From Gemmatimonadetes bacterium bin94 (GTDB lineage: Bacteria > Gemmatimonadota > Gemmatimonadetes > Longimicrobiales > Gaopeijiaceae): a DNA stretch of 60,660 nucleotides. The position numbers and the translations under genes are program-made. The stretch covers positions 1 through 60,660 of the forward strand of contig MPNE01000025.1 of the NCBI GenBank assembly GCA_002238865.1, read 5' to 3'. Under the pieces are notes generated by a model. That model had not been told where the DNA came from and did no database searches. It saw nothing but the letters and a program-made list of their open reading frames with translations. Shown here one piece after another: positions 9,219 through 18,205 of this stretch (its first letter is position 1; each line of letters begins with the position of its first letter).

Positions 9219-11572
9219 GTGGGAACGGCACGGGAATCGGAGCCTCCGTCAAGCGGAAGGAAGACCAGCGCTTCCTTACCGGACGGGGCCGCTACACCGA
9301 CGACATCAATCTGCATGGGCAGCTGTACGGGTACATCCTGAGGTCGCCCGTGGCACACGCGAGCATTGGCGGGATCGACACCGGCGCGGCCATGGCGGCA
9401 CCTGGCGTGCACGCGGTCTTCACCGGCAAGGACATGGAAGGCGTGGGCGGCATCCCGACGGGGTGGCTGATTCACAGCAAGGACGGCTCGGCGATGGTCG
9501 AGCCGCCGCATCCGGCGCTTGCCCTGGGCAAGGTTCGCTACGTGGGCGACTGCGTGGCCATCGTTGTCGCCGACACGATGGAACAGGCCAAGTCGGCGGC
9601 CAACCTGGTCGATGTCGACTACCAGGAACTCCCCGCGGTGGCCTCGATCGAGGCGGCCGAGGCCGAAGGGGCGGCGCAGGTCCACGACGAGGCGCCCGAC
9701 AACGTCTGTTACGACTGGGAGGTCGGCGACAAGGCGGCCACCGACGCGGCCTTTGAAGGCGCGGACCACGTTGTCTCGATCGACGTGGTGAACAATCGCC
9801 TGATCCCGAACGCAATCGAGCCGCGCGCGGCCATCGCCAACTTCGATCCGGCGACCGACGAATACACACTCTACACAACGAGCCAGAATCCCCACCTGGT
9901 CCGGCTGCTCCTCGGCGCGTTCGTCCTCGGACTTCCCGAGCACAAGCTACGGATCGTGGCGCCCGACGTGGGCGGCGGCTTCGGCTCGAAGATCCCGCAC
10001 TACGCGGAAGAAGCGATCCTGACCTGGACCGCCGGCCAGCTCGGCAGGCCCGTCAAGTGGACCTGCGAGCGCATCGACGCCTTCAAGTCGGACACGCACG
10101 GCCGCGACCACATCAGCACGGCGAAGCTGGCGCTTGACGCCGACGGCAACTTCCTCGGCCTCCACGTCTCCACCAAGGCCAACCTGGGCGCATACCTCTC
10201 CACCTTCGCCACCTGCGTCCCGACGTACCTGTACGGCATCCTCTTCGCGGGACCGTACACCACGCCGGCGGTCTACTGCGAGGTCAAGTCGTTCTTCACC
10301 AACACGGTGCCGGTCGACGCGCTGCGCGGCGCGGGACGCCCCGAGGCGACGTACCTCCTCGAGCGGCTGGTGGAAAAGGCCGCCCGGGAACTCGGGATGG
10401 ACCGCGTCGAGATCCGCCGCAAGAACTTCGTCCGCGAATTCCCGTACCAGACGCCCGTCGCGCTGCAGTACGACCAGGGCGACTACGACGCCACCCTTGA
10501 CCTGGCGCTTGCAGCCGCGGACTGGGACGGCTTCGAGGCGCGGCGGGCCGAGGCGGCGGCGCGCGGAAAGTGTCGCGGCATAGGCATCTCCACCTTCATC
10601 GAGGCGTGCGGAATCGCGCCGTCGGCGGTGGTGGGGTCGCTGGGAGCCCGCGCCGGCCTCTACGAATCGGGCAGCGTGCGGGTCCATCCGACGGGTTCCA
10701 TCTCGGTATTTACCGGGACGCACAGCCACGGGCAGGGTCACGAGACCACCTTCGCGCAGATCGTCTCCGACATGCTCGGGGTCGACTTCAACGCGGTCGA
10801 CGTGGTGCACGGCGACTCGGCGAAGATCCCCTTCGGGATGGGGACGTACGGTTCGCGCTCGCTCGCGGTGGGCGGGACGGCGATCTACCTGGCCGTCGAG
10901 AAGGTCATCGAGAAGGGCAAGAAGATCGCCGCGCACCTGCTGGAGGCTTCCGCAGAGGACATCGAGTTCGAGAACGGGTCCTTCACGGTCGCCGGGACGG
11001 ACCGCTCGAAGTCGCTCGGCGAGGTGGCTCTGACGGCGTACGTGCCGCACAACTACCCGGCGGGGCTGGAGCCCGGGCTGGAAGAGACCGCGTTCTACGA
11101 TCCGCTCAACTTCACCTTCCCGGCGGGCACCCACATCGTCGAGGTCGAGGTCGACCCGGAGACGGGTGAGGTGGATCTCGTCGCGGTGACCGGATCGGAC
11201 GACGTCGGGCGGATCATCAACCCGATGATCGTGGCCGGTCAGCTGCACGGCGGCCTCGCGCACGGCATCGGGCAGGCGCTGATGGAAGAGTGCCGCTACC
11301 AGGAGGACGGACAGCTGGAAACGGGATCGTACATGAACTACACGATGCCCCGCGCGGCCGACCTGCCTTCCTTCAGCATCAACCACAACACGACGCACTG
11401 CACGCACAATCCGCTGGGCGCCAAGGGCGTCGGCGAGGTGGGCTCGATCGGCGTGCCCCCGGCAGTGATCAACGCGGTGATCGACGCGCTGCGCCCCCTC
11501 GGCGTAGACGACATGACGATGCCCGCCACCTCCCAGAGGGTGTGGCAGGCGATCCAGCACGCCCAGGGCTGA
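9215..11572 (+). CDS. coxL: cox-type molybdenum hydroxylase, large Mo-pterin subunit, form II loop
   Basis: A 785-residue catalytic subunit with the N-terminal a/b hammerhead and the molybdopterin-binding domain. GGGFGSK (253-259) and GQGHE (506-510) line the cofactor site, and the base Glu741 lies in GVGE near the C terminus. The active-site loop reads ALRGAGR at 369-375. True CO dehydrogenases (form I) have a Cys-bearing AYRCSFR there; the Gly-Ala-Gly version marks form II, whose substrates are mostly unproven. The enzyme should therefore be called a CoxL-like hydroxylase rather than a CO dehydrogenase. ATG 9215 overlaps the coxS stop; a longer upstream reading lies inside coxS. Cytoplasmic, with no Tat signal. 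Confidence 0.92.
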
Positions 11573-11584
11573 CCGGAGGACATT

Positions 11585-12382
11585 GTGAACGATTTCACAT
11601 ACCACGCACCGACATCGATGGACGAGGCCCTTGGCGCGCTTCGGGGCGCCGAGGGCGGAAAGGTGATCGCGGGCGGGCAGAGCCTGCTGCCGATCATGAA
11701 GCTGAACCTGGCCATGCCGAGCGATCTGGTGTCGCTGGCGGGCGTGCCGGGATTGGCGGATATCGCGGACGGCGGCGACTCGGTGACGGTGGGGGCCATG
11801 TGCACCCACGCGCAGGTGGCCGCGTCGGCGATCGTGCAGGGACGGATTCCGGCGCTGGCCGCGATGGCGGACGGGATCGGCGACGCGCAGGTCCGGAACG
11901 CGGGCACGATCGGGGGCTCGGTGGCGCACAACGACCCCGCCGCGGACTACCCGGCCGCGTGTGTGGCACTGGGTGCGACGATCGTGACCGACCGGCGCGA
12001 GATCTCCGCGGACGACTTCTTCCGGGGCATGTTCATGACGCCCCTGGAGGAGGACGAGGTGATCACCGCCGTGCGGTTCCCGGTGCCGGCGCGGGCAGCG
12101 TACGCGAAGTTCGCGAATCCGGCCTCGAAGTACGCGATCGCGGGGGTGATGGTCGCGGACGGGCCCGCCGGGATGAGGGTGGCCGTGACGGGCGCCTCGG
12201 GTGACGGCGTGTTCCGGGTTGCCGCAATGGAAGCCGCGCTGGGCGACTCGTTCAGTGGCGATGCGGTAGCCGGGATCTCGGTGTCGACCGACGGAATGCT
12301 GTCGGACACGGCGGCCGGGGCCGAGTACCGGGCGCACCTGGTGACCGTAATGGCCAGGAGGGCCGTGGAGGCTTGCGGATAG
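11585..12382 (+). CDS. coxM: cox-type molybdenum hydroxylase, medium FAD subunit
   Basis: A 265-residue FAD-binding subunit. The two flavin motifs are present: AGGQSLLPIMKLNLA near residue 30 and TIGGSVAHNDPAADYPA near residue 105, followed by the CO_deh_flav_C domain. It accepts electrons from CoxS and hands them to a quinone or other acceptor. GTG 11585 follows coxL by 12 bp, with a GGAGGA ribosome site just before it. The order S-L-M differs from the M-S-L order of the best-known CO-oxidising bacteria and is common for form II clusters. Intact length for the family. Confidence 0.92.
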   Translation: MNDFTYHAPTSMDEALGALRGAEGGKVIAGGQSLLPIMKLNLAMPSDLVSLAGVPGLADIADGGDSVTVGAMCTHAQVAASAIVQGRIPALAAMADGIGDAQVRNAGTIGGSVAHNDPAADYPAACVALGATIVTDRREISADDFFRGMFMTPLEEDEVITAVRFPVPARAAYAKFANPASKYAIAGVMVADGPAGMRVAVTGASGDGVFRVAAMEAALGDSFSGDAVAGISVSTDGMLSDTAAGAEYRAHLVTVMARRAVEACG

Positions 12383-12413
12383 CGGGCGCTGGCAAGTCTG
12401 AAGGCTGCGGGCC

Positions 12414-13358
12414 GTGGACGACGTGATGACCCCTCGCTCGCAGCCCCCGAAGCCGCGGCCCGGGTCCGTCGACGACTCGGTCGCGATGTTGCGCGACCAG
12501 GGCTATGTGGCGGACGTGGGTCTCGGCACCGCGCTCTTCCTGTCGCTGGAGCTGGGACGGCCTCTCCTGCTCGAGGGCGAGGCCGGGGTGGGCAAGACCG
12601 AGGTGGCCAAGACGCTTGCGGCAGGGCTTGGCCGGCCGCTTATCCGGCTTCAGTGCTACGAGGGACTGGATCTGGCGTCCGCCGCGTACGAGTGGAACTA
12701 CGCGAAGCAGATGATCCATATCCGGGCGGCGGAGGGGAGTGACGCGACTGCCGGCGACCGGAAATCGGCCACCGCCGACCTCGCTCGGGACGTCTTCTCC
12801 GAGGACTTCCTCATCCGCCGCCCCCTGCTCTCCTCTCTCGATCCGCCGGATGGCGTCGCGCCCGTCCTCCTGATCGACGAGCTCGACCGCACCGACGAGC
12901 CCTTCGAGGCCTACCTGCTGGAGGTCCTTTCCGACTACCAGATCACGATTCCCGAGTTGGGCACCGTGAGCGCGGCCGAGCCGCCCAACGTCGTCATCAC
13001 CTCGAACCGGACCCGCGAGATCCACGACGCCCTGAAGCGCCGCTGCATCTACCACTGGATCGACTACCCCAACGCGGCGCGCGAGCTGGAGATCCTCGCC
13101 TCGCGGGTCCCGGACGCACCCGAGCAGCTCAGCGTCCAGGTCGTGACCTTCGTCCAGAAGGTGCGGGAGCTGGAGCTGTTCAAGCGGCCGGGCGTGGCCG
13201 AAACGCTGGACTGGACCCGGGCGCTGATGGCGCTGGACCGCCACACGCTGGACCGTGAGACGGCGCACCGTACGCTCGGGGTGCTGCTCAAGTACCAGGA
13301 CGACCTGGCGCGGATGGCGGATGGCGGGGTGGAGGAAGTGATGGCGGCGGTGGGGTGA
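12414..13358 (+). CDS. coxD: MoxR-family AAA+ ATPase, CoxD-like maturation chaperone
   Basis: A 314-residue MoxR ATPase with Walker A GEAGVGKT at 55-62, Walker B LLIDELDR and an Arg-finger region in the ALKRRCIYHWIDYP block. CoxD of Oligotropha helps assemble the Mo-Cu-S centre. Here it more likely remodels the form II enzyme together with the VWA protein CoxE, as MoxR/VWA pairs do. The start is GTG 12414; ATG 12426 is an alternative in the same frame. It lies 31 bp after coxM and is the last plus-strand gene before the operon is interrupted by a minus-strand hydrolase. Confidence 0.85.
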   Translation: MDDVMTPRSQPPKPRPGSVDDSVAMLRDQGYVADVGLGTALFLSLELGRPLLLEGEAGVGKTEVAKTLAAGLGRPLIRLQCYEGLDLASAAYEWNYAKQMIHIRAAEGSDATAGDRKSATADLARDVFSEDFLIRRPLLSSLDPPDGVAPVLLIDELDRTDEPFEAYLLEVLSDYQITIPELGTVSAAEPPNVVITSNRTREIHDALKRRCIYHWIDYPNAARELEILASRVPDAPEQLSVQVVTFVQKVRELELFKRPGVAETLDWTRALMALDRHTLDRETAHRTLGVLLKYQDDLARMADGGVEEVMAAVG

Positions 13359-13362
13359 GCCC

Positions 13363-15411
13363 TCACCGCACCCGCGCGAATCTCACATCCCGCGTCCGAC
13401 CGTTCGACAGGTAGAACCCGATCACCTCCCGGTTGCGGTCGCGCTCGAAAACGAATGACAAACCATCGCCGGAAAAGTTGTCCTCTTCCCCGGGAGTCAG
13501 CGGCCTGCTGCCGAGTCGACGCTGGTACATGGTCAGCACGCCCTCTTCCACCGAGAACGTGTAGAACGTCTCGATCTCGTCGCTGAAGAACCGTCCCGCG
13601 AAGTCCGCGAGGTCGTCCGCCGTCGGCTCCCACTCCTCGGGGGCATCCTCGCCCAGACGCGTCGCGTGCTGCTCGGCGCCGTTCTGGTACATCGTCAGCC
13701 CCTCGACCTCTTCATCCTCGCCGCGCAAGAAGGTGACCGACGCCTCGACGGCGAGCAGGCGGAATGTCGAGTCGGACGTGGGCACGATCTCAAGCCGCTG
13801 CTGGCCCGTCGCCTGCGTGTAGAAGGTGTCCTCTTCGCGAGTGAAGGTCAGGATGAAGGTGGGCGCCGCGTCCAGCGCGTATCGGCCGACATACTCGTCG
13901 AACGCCTCGGGATCGTAGTCTTCCGCGTCGAATTCCCCGTCTGCTTCGCCCTCCCCGCCCTCGTCCTCCTCTTCCGTTTCCATCGCGTCCTTGAAGAACG
14001 CAGCGGCCAGCTCAAACGCCATGTTGCTGTTGAACTGCGCGTGGTTGCTCTGGGTCGTGACGCCCGCGTTGATCTCCGGGTAGTACGCGAGCATGGAGCG
14101 GTGCGCCACGTCCGCGCCGCCGTGGTGAACCCGCCTGAGCCCGCCCTGCTCGTCGACGAACAGGCCGTATCCGTACCCCGTCTCCTCTCCGTCGGTGAGC
14201 ACGTAGGACGTCATCATCTCCTTGATGCTCTCGGGCGTGCCAACGCGTGGCGAGGCGTAGTTCTCCACCCACGTCTGCAGGTCCTCGATCGTGCTGTAGA
14301 CCGATCCCGCCCCCACGGCCCCTCCGAGGTCGCCGATCTGGCGGTATCCGTCCGGGCCGGGTGTGTACCCCTCGGAATTGTTGGGGACGATGTGGCGGTT
14401 CGAGGGACGAACCATGCTCCCGGTCATCCCGAGCGGACCGAAGACGTGCTCCTGCATGAAGACGTGGAAATCCTGTCCCGAGGTGCGCTCGACGATGGTC
14501 GCGGCAAGCCCGAAAGCCGTGTTGTTGTAGTTCCACTCCGCCCCGGGCGCGTTCTGGAGCGCCGGCTGCCGCTGCACGATATCGATAAGCTCCGAGCGGT
14601 CGATCCAGTCGCCGTGATCGAGGCGGCGGCCGGTCATGCGCACGAGGTTGAGGAATTCGCGCAGGCCGGACGTGTGGGTGATGAGGTGCCGCACCTGGAT
14701 GGTCTCGTCGAACTCGGGCAGTTCGGGGATGTGGGTACGGATGTCGTCGTCCAGCGAGAGGAGGCCGCGTTCGGCCTGGAGCATGATCGCGAACGCCGTG
14801 AACTGCTTTGAAGTGGAGCCGATGTTGGTGCGCGTGTCGGACTCGAAGGGGAGCTCGTAGGCGAGGTTGGCCATGCCGTAGGTCTTCGAGTAGAGTGTGC
14901 GCCCATCGCGCCACACGCGGACCGCGGCCCCGGGCGACTCCGGGCTGTCGAACCGTGCCATCATCTGGTCGGCGAGGCGCCTGGGGTCGGTCGCGACGTC
15001 CTCGTGTCGGAGCAGCGTGATCTCGTAGTCGCCGGCAGCGTCTTCGTCGTCTCCTGCGACGAACACCTGCACCGTGTACGTGCCCTCGGCCGAGGTGCGG
15101 CCGCCGAAGCGCTCGACGCCGGTACCCAGGCCGCCGAACTGGCCGAGCCGCGTCCCGTCGGGACCCATGACGCGGATCGTCACGTCGACGGAGATCTGGT
15201 TCACCTCCCCGAGTACGAACTCGTTTTCGTTGGCGTCGATCGTATATCGGGCGGTGTCGCCGGCGGCGATGGTCTCCGAGAGGGTGCGGTCCCTTTGCAG
15301 CTCCGTGGCCTGGGGTGAAGCCTGGCCAGCCGCGATGAAGATCGCGAGGGCGGCGAGGAGGAGGGGGGACGGGAAGCGGTGGGTACGGCGGCGGATGCGG
15401 GGGGTTGTCAT
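13363..15411 (-). CDS. secreted beta-lactamase-family serine hydrolase with PPC-like domain
   Basis: A 682-residue protein with a signal peptide (RRRTHRFPSPLLLAALAIFIAAGQASP), a pre-peptidase C-terminal-like beta domain (about 35-130) and a class C beta-lactamase/DD-peptidase domain. The catalytic SxxK is STSK in the GSTSKQF motif and the second motif is YNN in NYNNTAFG. The C-terminal 220 residues hold an acidic linker (EEEDEGGEGEADGE) and beta-rich DUF3471-like repeats. It should act in the periplasm or outside the cell on a peptide, ester or peptidoglycan-like bond; the substrate is unknown. ATG 15411 starts the signal peptide; upstream codons in the frame are not signal-like. It sits on the opposite strand between coxD and coxE and has no evident link to that enzyme. 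Confidence 0.85.
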   Translation of the reverse strand: MTTPRIRRRTHRFPSPLLLAALAIFIAAGQASPQATELQRDRTLSETIAAGDTARYTIDANENEFVLGEVNQISVDVTIRVMGPDGTRLGQFGGLGTGVERFGGRTSAEGTYTVQVFVAGDDEDAAGDYEITLLRHEDVATDPRRLADQMMARFDSPESPGAAVRVWRDGRTLYSKTYGMANLAYELPFESDTRTNIGSTSKQFTAFAIMLQAERGLLSLDDDIRTHIPELPEFDETIQVRHLITHTSGLREFLNLVRMTGRRLDHGDWIDRSELIDIVQRQPALQNAPGAEWNYNNTAFGLAATIVERTSGQDFHVFMQEHVFGPLGMTGSMVRPSNRHIVPNNSEGYTPGPDGYRQIGDLGGAVGAGSVYSTIEDLQTWVENYASPRVGTPESIKEMMTSYVLTDGEETGYGYGLFVDEQGGLRRVHHGGADVAHRSMLAYYPEINAGVTTQSNHAQFNSNMAFELAAAFFKDAMETEEEDEGGEGEADGEFDAEDYDPEAFDEYVGRYALDAAPTFILTFTREEDTFYTQATGQQRLEIVPTSDSTFRLLAVEASVTFLRGEDEEVEGLTMYQNGAEQHATRLGEDAPEEWEPTADDLADFAGRFFSDEIETFYTFSVEEGVLTMYQRRLGSRPLTPGEEDNFSGDGLSFVFERDRNREVIGFYLSNGRTRDVRFARVR

Positions 15412-15506
15412 CGCGTGGCTCCGATCGCGGCAGAATGGACAGCGTGCCGAAAGACTGTAGACCCGGCCGGCTTGACGGGCAAACCCCGTTTCGGTCTTCG
15501 GGGGCC

Positions 15507-15534
15507 TTGTGCGGACCGCTCCAGCGAGTACAAT
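15507..15534 (+). promoter_or_regulatory. sigma70-like promoter candidate before coxG remnant/coxE
   Basis: TTGTGC (15507-15512) and TACAAT (15529-15534) are separated by 16 bp and point towards the coxG remnant and coxE. This would restart transcription of the cox genes after the minus-strand hydrolase. Only the spacing and the good -10 support it. Confidence 0.35.
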
Positions 15535-15582
15535 CGGGACGAGGCCGCCGGCGCAAGATGCGCCACCGCATGAGGCAGCGCC

Positions 15583-15675
15583 GTGTTCAGGCACCTGACA
15601 AGTTCCGACACCGTCGAGATCGAAGCGCCCGTTGAACGGGTGTGGGACATGCTCGTGGACATCGATCGACCTTGA
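15583..15675 (+). pseudogene. coxG-like SRPBCC stub (30 codons)
   Basis: A short frame from GTG 15583 to TGA 15673-15675 encodes DTVEIEAPVERVWDMLVDID followed by Arg-Pro and the stop. This is the opening strand-helix of SRPBCC/CoxG proteins, where a beta strand ends in AP and leads into a VW..L.D helix. CoxG family members are about 150-200 residues and anchor or recruit the enzyme to the membrane; here only the first 30 residues are left. The stop overlaps the TTG I take as the coxE start (TTGA), so the stub may persist as a leader that couples translation of coxE. Too short to be sure of the family. Confidence 0.5.
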
Positions 15676-16865
15676 CCCCTCCCGGCCGCCTCTCCGACAA
15701 CGTCGCTCACTTCGTGCGCCTTCTCCGTGCCGCCGGGCTGCCCGTCGGGCCCGGCCACACGATCGCGGCGGTAAGGGCACTGTCGGCCATTGACGTTACG
15801 GCGAAGCGGCAGTTCTTCTGGGCACTGCACGGCACCCTCGTCTCGAAGCGAGAACACCGCCACATCTTCGAGAGTGCGTTCCGGCTCTTCTGGCGTGATC
15901 CGTTCGGAGCGGACGAGGCGCTCAACGCCCTCCTGTCGCGGTCACAGATCCCGGTGGAGAAGCCAACGCGGCGCGCTCCGGCCAGGTTGTCGGCTGAAGA
16001 CGAATCCGCGCCCCGGCCCTCGGTCGATCCCGACCGCGACACAACGCAACAGATTCCGCTGCGCATGGCTTTTTCACCCACCGAAGTCCTGCGCACCAAG
16101 GATTTCGAGGAGATGACCGCGGCCGAAGTCATGCAAGCCAGGGAGGTGATCCGGTCGCTGAAACTCGACTTGCGCCCGGTCCTGACCCGTCGTCACCAGT
16201 CCGATCCGAACGGGCGGTTCGTCGATCTGCGACGAACCCTGCAGACCAGCGTTCGCACCGGCGGCTGCCCACTTCCCCTGGAGCGGAAATCGATGAAGAC
16301 GCGGCGTCCCGCGATCGTGGCCCTGTGCGACATCTCCGGGTCGATGGAGTCGTACTCTCGCATTCTCCTTCACTTCTTTCACACGCTCACGAACGCTGCC
16401 GACCGCGTACATACGCTGGTCTTCGGCACCCGCCTCACCAACATCACCCGGCTCCTTCGCGACCGGGACGTCGACCGCGCGTTAGACCGGATCGGCGACA
16501 CCGTACAGGACTGGTACGGCGGCACCAGAATCGGCGCCGCGCTCCGGCACTTCAACCTGCACTGGTCCCGCCGCCTGCTCGCTCAGGGCGCGGTCGTGCT
16601 CCTCGTCACCGACGGCCTGGACCGGGAGGGAGGCGAGGGGATCGGCTTCGAGGCGCGACGGCTGAATCGGTCGTGCCGCAGCCTCATATGGCTCAACCCC
16701 CTGCTGCGCTATCGGGCTTTCGCGCCTCGGGCGGCCGGAATCAGGGCGCTGTTGCCCGAGGTGGACGAACACCGGCCGGTCCACAACCTGGACAGCCTGG
16801 CCCGGTTGGCCGAGGTGCTGAGCGGGAAGACTCTTACTGGCGCACCACCCCACCGTCCCCTATGA
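15672..16865 (+). CDS. coxE: VWA-domain protein CoxE
   Basis: A 397-residue CoxE/VWA protein. The metal-ion-dependent adhesion site reads DISGS in IVALCDISGSMESYS, with downstream LLVTDGLD completing it. The N-terminal 150 residues are the CoxE helical region. It partners the MoxR ATPase CoxD in maturing the molybdenum enzyme. The start is uncertain: TTG 15672 overlaps the stop of the coxG stub, and a GTG at 15642 in the same frame would add ten residues (GHARGHRST) that look non-native. It is separated from coxD by a 2 kb minus-strand gene. Confidence 0.85.
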   Translation: MTPPGRLSDNVAHFVRLLRAAGLPVGPGHTIAAVRALSAIDVTAKRQFFWALHGTLVSKREHRHIFESAFRLFWRDPFGADEALNALLSRSQIPVEKPTRRAPARLSAEDESAPRPSVDPDRDTTQQIPLRMAFSPTEVLRTKDFEEMTAAEVMQAREVIRSLKLDLRPVLTRRHQSDPNGRFVDLRRTLQTSVRTGGCPLPLERKSMKTRRPAIVALCDISGSMESYSRILLHFFHTLTNAADRVHTLVFGTRLTNITRLLRDRDVDRALDRIGDTVQDWYGGTRIGAALRHFNLHWSRRLLAQGAVVLLVTDGLDREGGEGIGFEARRLNRSCRSLIWLNPLLRYRAFAPRAAGIRALLPEVDEHRPVHNLDSLARLAEVLSGKTLTGAPPHRPL

Positions 16866-16944
16866 TCTCACAAGGTACGCCGGTCACCACGGATCGGCGG
16901 CGAACGGTGGGCCGGCGGGCCCGGTTCAGAAGGAGACACGAGCG

Positions 16945-18117
16945 ATGAACACCAGGTTTTCACGTCGGCATTTCGTGGGTGGCGCGGCTGCGGCTCTCGG
17001 CGCGCTCGGACTCAGGCCCAACTCAGCTCTCGGAGCTGCGCTTCGGCCTCCCCCGAAGGGCCTGGCGCCTCTGCCCCGCGACGCGTACGACGACCTCGCC
17101 AAACTGTCGTCCAACGAGAACCCGTACGGTCCGTCCGACTCGATGATGGAGGCGATGAACGCCGCGTGGAAATACTCCAACCGCTACGGCTACCCCGACG
17201 GCGATATCCACGAGAAAATCGCCGAGCATCACGGCATCGACGCCGGCAACATCATCATGCACGCGGGTTCCGGCGAGACGCTCAAGGTGGCCGGACTGGC
17301 GTTTCTCGGTCACAACGAGAAGGTCGTGGGCGTGGAGCCGACCTTCATGACGGTGTATCGGGCCGCGACCGGCGTGGACGCCGACGTGATCGCCCGCCCG
17401 CTGTTGTCCGACCACACGCAGGACATCGACGACCTGATCAGGGTCACTCGTCGCAACTACCGTGACGTAGGCATGGTGTACGTCTGCAACCCCAACAACC
17501 CGACCGGCGTGGTCGTAAGCGACGACGACATCCGGCGCCTGCTGGACGGCATTCCCGAGGACATCCCCGTACTGATCGACGAGGCGTACCACCACTTCGT
17601 GCAGGATCCCTCCTACGCGACCGCGGTCCCGTACATCAAGGAAGGCCGCAAGGTTCTGGTGACACGCACCTTCTCCAAGATCTACGGCATGGCGGGGCTG
17701 CGCCTCGGCTACGGGATCGCTCCCGCCGAGATGATCGACCAGATGCGGACCTACACCACCGGCACGATCAACGCGCTGGTCAAGTGGGGTGGCGTGGCCG
17801 CCCTGGAGGACCGCGAGTCCGAGGAGTGGGTCAAGGACACGACGATTGCGCTCAGGGAGGCCACTGCTTCACAACTCAGGTCCCAGGGCTTCGAGGTCAT
17901 CCCGTCGGAAACGAACTTCTTCATGGTGCATACCGGGCGTCCGGCTTCGGAAGTCAGGGCCGAATTCCGCAAGCACGATGTCGCCGTCGGCCGCGACTTC
18001 CCGCCAATGCTGGACTACCTGCGGGTCTCGATCGGGACCGAGGAAGAGATGAAGCGCTTCATGACGGCGTGGAACGAGATCTTTCCGGACGGGATGACGG
18101 CAACGGGCACGCGGTAG
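16945..18117 (+). CDS. Tat-exported HisC-like PLP aminotransferase
   Basis: A 390-residue fold-type I aminotransferase of the histidinol-phosphate aminotransferase group. Residues 6-30 form a twin-arginine signal (SRRHFVGGAAAALGALG). The catalytic core has NPNNPTG at 182-188, Asp212 in DEAY for the pyridine nitrogen, and the PLP lysine Lys245 in RTFSKIYGMAGLRLGY. A strong AAGGAG lies before ATG 16945. The Tat signal implies export as a folded holoenzyme, unusual for an enzyme family that normally works in cytoplasmic histidine or aromatic amino acid synthesis. It stands alone, not in a his operon. The substrate is unknown; a periplasmic amino-acid or amino-acid-derivative transaminase is an inference. 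Confidence 0.85.
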   Translation: MNTRFSRRHFVGGAAAALGALGLRPNSALGAALRPPPKGLAPLPRDAYDDLAKLSSNENPYGPSDSMMEAMNAAWKYSNRYGYPDGDIHEKIAEHHGIDAGNIIMHAGSGETLKVAGLAFLGHNEKVVGVEPTFMTVYRAATGVDADVIARPLLSDHTQDIDDLIRVTRRNYRDVGMVYVCNPNNPTGVVVSDDDIRRLLDGIPEDIPVLIDEAYHHFVQDPSYATAVPYIKEGRKVLVTRTFSKIYGMAGLRLGYGIAPAEMIDQMRTYTTGTINALVKWGGVAALEDRESEEWVKDTTIALREATASQLRSQGFEVIPSETNFFMVHTGRPASEVRAEFRKHDVAVGRDFPPMLDYLRVSIGTEEEMKRFMTAWNEIFPDGMTATGTR

Positions 18118-18205
18118 ACAACTCACGGTGGCGGTGGCGGTGACGGAGGGTTGAAGCCGAACCTGCCGATCCGTTGATGTCGATTGTGGCCACCAGGCAG
18201 GCCTC

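Noticed and set aside
9947-12337. Very long minus-strand open frame (~800 codons) opposite coxL/coxM
   Set aside because: Composition is Arg/Val/His-rich with no domain; it mirrors the codon structure of clear coxL and coxM genes.
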